Shown here piece after piece: positions 59,401 through 64,000 of a stretch of 64,000 nt of DNA (positions are counted from its first letter, which is position 1; each line of letters opens with the position of its first letter). The DNA comes from Scleromitrula shiraiana. Lineage: Eukaryota; Ascomycota; Leotiomycetes; Helotiales; Sclerotiniaceae. The DNA is taken from NCBI GenBank assembly GCA_028455995.1, contig JABELC010000008.1, positions 186,001 to 250,000 of the forward strand. Reading direction: 5' to 3'. The notes below the pieces were generated by a model, which was given only the letters and a program-made list of their open reading frames with translations, was not told the DNA's origin and searched no databases. A program made the translations under genes and the position numbers.

Positions 59401-59776
59401 CGATAGAAATATATCTATTTCTCTTTGCTCTTGTATGTGGAGCACTTTCTCTATCTCTCGAACCATTTGGAGTTGATGCATCCCCATCAACCATCGTACC
59501 CTTTCTCTTCTTTCCGCTCATGGCCCCAGTGTCCGCGGGTGATTCCGAGGATTGTTGTTGACCATTCATATCGGTTGAAATTGGTATTTGTATTGGAGGT
59601 ATTGGTGTAGATAATATATTTATACCTCCTACACTTAATCCTCCTCCTCCTCCAGATAGTATACCTCCTCCTCCTCCTCCTCCTCCTCCTCCTGCTCCTA
59701 CAACACCAGAAGGTACGTCGAGGGGTGATTCGGTGAGATAATTTAAATCGGTAACTTGTGATTCTAATATATTCAT
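56419..59776 (-). CDS. Zn2Cys6 transcription factor (fungal-specific TF domain)
   Basis: Spliced model complement(56419..57393, 57443..57694, 58288..59155, 59397..59776), 824 aa. The zinc cluster CNECKRRKIKC...CQRCGNLNLEC has Cys at 127, 130, 137, 143, 146, 153 (C-X2-C-X6-C-X5-C-X2-C-X6-C) and is completed by the first intron (TG|T). The linker and coiled coil NAQLASLQEQVDNLYSNL follow, then the fungal_trans domain with YHFHCDEEALAWRIIGQVAR, IEVGLHRRD and AIKLFWSIYVLDRRWSFGTG. The N-terminus has a poly-Gly tract encoded by a (CTC)n run on the plus strand, and the C-terminus is Gly/Ser/Asn-rich. Introns are 241, 593 and 49 nt; the 593-nt one is exceptional here. Target genes cannot be inferred. 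The GTG at 59782 was passed over for the ATG at 59776. Confidence 0.92.
57872..58243 (+). other. Antisense open frame inside the TF intron
   Basis: An ATG-started 123-codon frame (ends LRLIFLSH) lies antisense within the 593-nt intron of the zinc-cluster gene and fills most of it. It contains a hydrophobic stretch (TCMLCFVGVLFIIPLEHLLD). No family pattern and no splice evidence; it may be chance or a nested gene. Confidence 0.2.
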
Positions 59777-60095
59777 TATCACATTTGATATGAAAGGTTG
59801 ATGATGGTGATGGTGATGGTAATGATAATGATAATGAATTGATAGTACATTTGAGGAGAAATGTAAGAATCAAGTATATATGATATGTATAATATATATG
59901 ATATGTATATGTAAATGTATATGTATAATAGTATGTATGTGGAAGTTGATTTGTTAAAGATTGTAAAAGTTGATTTATTATTGATTTATTGATGAGGTAA
60001 GATAATATAATAAATTGTGGTAAAATGTTGGAGTAATTAATATATTGGAGTAATATATGGATGGAAGTGTACTAGAACTATAGGAAGATACTGAG

Positions 60096-60135
<40 letters not shown>

Positions 60136-60243
60136 AGGAAAGTATAGATAGTATGGATTGATGTGTGTTTAAGTCGGGCGGTATTTGAACGAACCAACTA
60201 ATTGAATTAAATTGAATTAAATTAAATTGAATTGAAATGAAGG

Positions 60244-60334
<91 letters not shown>

Positions 60335-63300
60335 ATAGATTTCCATTAACTAATAAAGCTATTTGTTGGGTTAAAATATCGTTTCTATAATATCGTTCCT
60401 ATCTTATCGTCGGATATAGCTCTTCTGTTCTATGCTGTACATACAAACTGTTATTATATTACTTCTTTGGTATTTGATTTGACAATCTTGAGGATTTATG
60501 GATTGTATTAGATATTGATTGATGAGTTCTTGAGTTATTGATTTCTTGATCTCTTGAGTTCTCGATTTCTTGAGTTCTTGAATTCTTGAATTCTCGAATT
60601 TATAACTGGCACCTTGTATAAGTGTCCCCCAGATGATTTGAACCCCAGATAATTTAAACCCCAGATATAATCCTGAAGGCTTGGTTTGGATACACAACTA
60701 CCGATACCGATACCGTACCGTACGGTTTCGATACTAATAATTCAATATACAACAAGCACACCAATTAACTAATACCTACGTTTACGTTTACGTTTACGTA
60801 TACGAAGACGGGAGAGTGACTAAATTATGATATTGATATTGAACGTTGAAAGATACAATACAATATTATTGATAGAAATATTGAGAGATATTGATATGAT
60901 ATTGATATTGATATGATATGATATGATATGATATGATATGATATGATATGATATGATGATATAATATAATAATATGATATAAAACCTTCAAAGCAAAATG
61001 GAAATGAAAATGAAAATGAATACAAAGTTAAATTAACAATTTATCAAACATTAGAACCTACAACATTCTTCATCTGCAGATGAAATACGTCAAATGAGGA
61101 TGGATAGATTGGAAGTGTTTAACAATATGTCAAGACAACAATATTCAGAGATTCTTTCCTCCCCTGACCAACGAAATTGTTTATTAAATAATTTATCTCG
61201 ATTTATTTTCTTCATCCGCAGCGCAGGTCGGGGTGCTTCGATGATGGATTGTTTGGTTCTAGATGGAAATAATTGTTAAAATTCATTATTGCGAGGTAAA
61301 TCATTTTGGAGAGAGAAGGAGAGAAGGAGAGAAGGAGAAAAGGGGAGAAGGAGAGAAGGAGAAAAGGGGAAAAAGGGGAAGGAATCATTGGGTTTGACTC
61401 GCTCTTTCGCCGCCCCATCATATTAATAAAACGAGGACAGTTGTGTCAAACTTCAGACTAGTTTGATCAAGTGGTCAATCCAAGTTCTTTCCTCTCCTTT
61501 CTTTCTTTCTTTCTTTCTCTCTCTCGCTCGCTCGCGCGCACACCCAACTTGATCCTATTTCTATTCTCGTTCTATCCCTTTCTTTCTGAGGTTTTGTTGC
61601 AACGAGATCATCGTCTGACTAAATCAATCTGACACTTCCGCTACCGCGAAATATTTGTTCATCACAAATGAGAAGAATTATTATGTACCTTTCAAGGTAA
61701 AGGAAATAAAGATATTGACGAAGAGTTCGATGAAAATGATGATGGTGATGATGATGACGATGATGATGATGATAATGATAATGATGATATCGATGATAAA
61801 ACCAACGATATAATATCATAAATTTACTTCTCACTATCTATTCAAATTTGAATATCGACATAGAGAAGAAACTATCAACTGTCGCATTTTCTTATGTGTC
61901 TTATTTTCTTGTATTTCTTTTCTTACTATCAAAATTTATATATTAAATCCAAGTGGCGACAACGACGAAACAAAACTAAAATGTATTGTATGTATTTTAT
62001 GTATTTTATTAAACTTTATTATTATTTATTTTGTATAGAGTATTACTTGTTGATGAAGGCGAGTAGGGAGTCCAGGGTTGGTATGGCTATGTATTGGATT
62101 TGTTTGTTTTGTTTTGTTTCCGAAAAACCCGAGGAGATTTCCCATCAATTTCACACATGAAAGAGGGACAATATCAAAGAGGCAAACAAACGGGGGGCGA
62201 GTTTGAATATAGGAACAGGATAATAGCTATAGCTAGATACTATAGTAGGTATAGTTATCTTATGTATCACTTGTTCCAACGACATTCCCCACAAACACGG
62301 CTACTACGCATGTGGGAATTATTCTCGGCACAACAAGAGAACTTCAAATCTTCGAACAAGCACAAGAACAAGAGATAAAATGTTCTCAGTGTTCAAACAA
62401 GAGAAACTTCAAAATTAGTCGGAGAGTTCCGATGGTATTTGGACCAAAATTTAATGTTCTGGCTACTCGCCAAATCTCTTCACGTGAAATTCATGACTTT
62501 TTCTTTGTTCAAAATTCTCTTCAATTCAAACTCGGACAATAGCCAGTCTCGTGGTCCTCATCTTTCCTTTCATTTCATATTCTAGCCTATCATATAATAG
62601 ATTGATATTTAATATTCTCATCTAGATCTTGGCTTTGGGGATTGTATCGAAGATGGGTATATGGATTTGAACTTTAGTGAGATGCACTTTTCAAAGTCTA
62701 TTCTTTCTCTTTTCTCTTTAGTTTCTTCACTATGCCTGTTTAATTCATGCACGAACAAATCAAATTAGATGGGTGATATTGGGGTTCGGAAGATATAGGA
62801 AGAGAATGGGTAAATAGTATTTACTCATCCTTATCTTCTTACGGTCGTGGAAACCTTTCATGTTTAGGTCACGTTCATACTATACCCACGTTCATTCTCA
62901 TCTAACAATCTAGATATTGCTCTACAATAACAAAAGAGAGAAAGAAAAATACCAAGCTCTGGTTTGTGAGAACAATAAACAAAAATCAAGTAATAAGATC
63001 TCGTGCCAGTATGAGTATTCAAACGGTTTGCTTACGAATCTTTAATAAGGGGACGTATTATTCACAACCTGTCATCCCTCGGTTTACCATCGTTGATATT
63101 GATTTACCTATACGAATCTACGTGTTAATCTTGAAAGGCTATTCTCATTATTTAGTTTATTGCTCTTTTAACTTTCTCGATTGATCGAACAATTAAAGAG
63201 GGATATGTAAACGAGATAGGTTTACATCACCCAGAATTGCTCTAGTAATTTTTTATCAACAACTCCAAAGCCATGATTGACGAGTTTACTAGAATTTATC

Positions 63301-64000
63301 ATCAAGGCAGCCAAAACTCTTCATGTTATATCATATCATGTATAAGAAGTTACACCACAAATGCATCACTCTAACACATCTATATATTTTGCTTCTTACC
63401 CACCTCTTGATTTTTGAACCAAAAATATAATCCTTCCAATCTATCTGTCATGAATAGTGGCGGTTCACATTCTTTGCATACACGAGTATGAGTATGATAC
63501 ATTACTTCTGGAACTTCCTTCCATCGTCGGATCATCAGGTCCATACCTTCCAAACCTGTTACATATTGTAGTACCCCTCAATCACCCCTCTATTATGTTT
63601 CTCATCGGTTTACCTCCTCTTTTTCTTTCATTCTTTCTCCTCTCTCTCTCTTTCTTTCATCCCACCCCAGCCCGTTCTCTTTTACCCCCTCTTTCTAGCC
63701 TCCTTCCCGCTCTTCCCATTCTATCAACCCTACTCAACCAATACGAAGTAAATTGAATGACTCCATGACGTCTAACTGTAAATCTCATGTAAAAATGCCG
63801 AGAGTAATCGTAGTTACCCCTTTTTCGAATCATCTTTTTTTTTTCTTATTCTTTGAGTTAATCTTTTCCTCTTACTTTGTTTGCTTGGATTCCCCTTTTC
63901 TTTTCTTGTGTTGTCTTGTTGTGTGTATTCTTCCCCTTTCTTATTTTCCTTTACTCTTCCTGCCCCTCCTTTCTCTCCACTATATTTTTTTTACGTTGTG
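59777..64000. other. Long microsatellite-rich upstream region
   Basis: About 4.2 kb without a supported gene, upstream of the transcription factor. Tandem repeats: (TGATGG)n 59802-59820, (AGAT)n 60094-60134, (ATTG)n 60245-60333, TTCTTGAG-type runs 60525-60600, (TTTACG)n 60779-60797, (GATAT)n 60898-60957, (GAGAAGG)n 61314-61380, (CTTT)n 61499-61518, (GAT)n 61735-61795. Short frames at 62.1-62.5 and 63.4-63.8 kb lack coding character. The final ~400 bases are pyrimidine-rich and may be the leader of a gene beyond the window. Confidence 0.6.
60245..60333. repeat. (ATTG)n tetranucleotide array
   Basis: About 22 uninterrupted copies of TGAT/ATTG; the longest pure microsatellite in the window and likely to vary in length between strains. 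Confidence 0.95.

Overview
This window is a piece of a filamentous ascomycete chromosome. The genes are split by many short introns (about 45-90 nt, GT-AG with CTAAC/CTAAT-like branch points), the coding GC is moderate, there is a HET-domain gene, and three blocks of nearly pure A/T look like repeats mutated by RIP (repeat-induced point mutation). The gene set and overall texture suggest a leotiomycete (Botrytis/Sclerotinia-like), but that placement is inference.

Left part (1-23 kb): purine microsatellites and a RIP-wasted inverted-repeat transposon (783-2369); a HET-domain gene (3004-5482); mitochondrial ETF-ubiquinone oxidoreductase (7972-10042, minus); a six-exon secreted Gly/Asn/Lys-rich protein assembled by hand from small exons (11997-12849); an orphan membrane protein; an orphan 104-aa protein; an AT-rich tandemly duplicated repeat block (16.4-18.2 kb) with a small unmutated LTR-like island; and a compact SRPK-like kinase (18426-19655).

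Accessory middle (23.4-31.6 kb): a gene of an unnamed family is split by a 3.7 kb AT-rich element. That element is a foldback structure (long inverted arms) and carries a second inverted-repeat element nested in its left arm. Directly downstream are two further members of the same family, each cut in two. Their halves lie in the order N1(+), N2(-), C1(-), C2(+). This is the order expected if two tandem genes were scrambled by one ~1.1 kb inversion with breakpoints at equivalent places in both genes.

Core block (31.8-45.8 kb): densely packed housekeeping genes: complex I ESSS subunit, mitochondrial branched-chain aminotransferase (GC-AG intron), SCY1-type pseudokinase, 2-oxodicarboxylate carrier (with an 11-nt microexon) and the DNA2 nuclease-helicase. 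BAT1/SCY1 and ODC1/DNA2 are divergent pairs sharing ~640-660 bp promoters.

Right part (46.6-64 kb): three tandem minus-strand members of the same unnamed family (two intact, one with two stop codons), fumarylacetoacetase (tyrosine/homogentisate catabolism), a Zn2Cys6 transcription factor with a 593-nt intron, and about 4 kb of microsatellite-rich DNA upstream of that factor. I found no tRNA, rRNA or CRISPR. The most novel material is the unnamed family (six loci in this window, four of them broken), the inversion that scrambled two members, and the nested foldback element inside a third.
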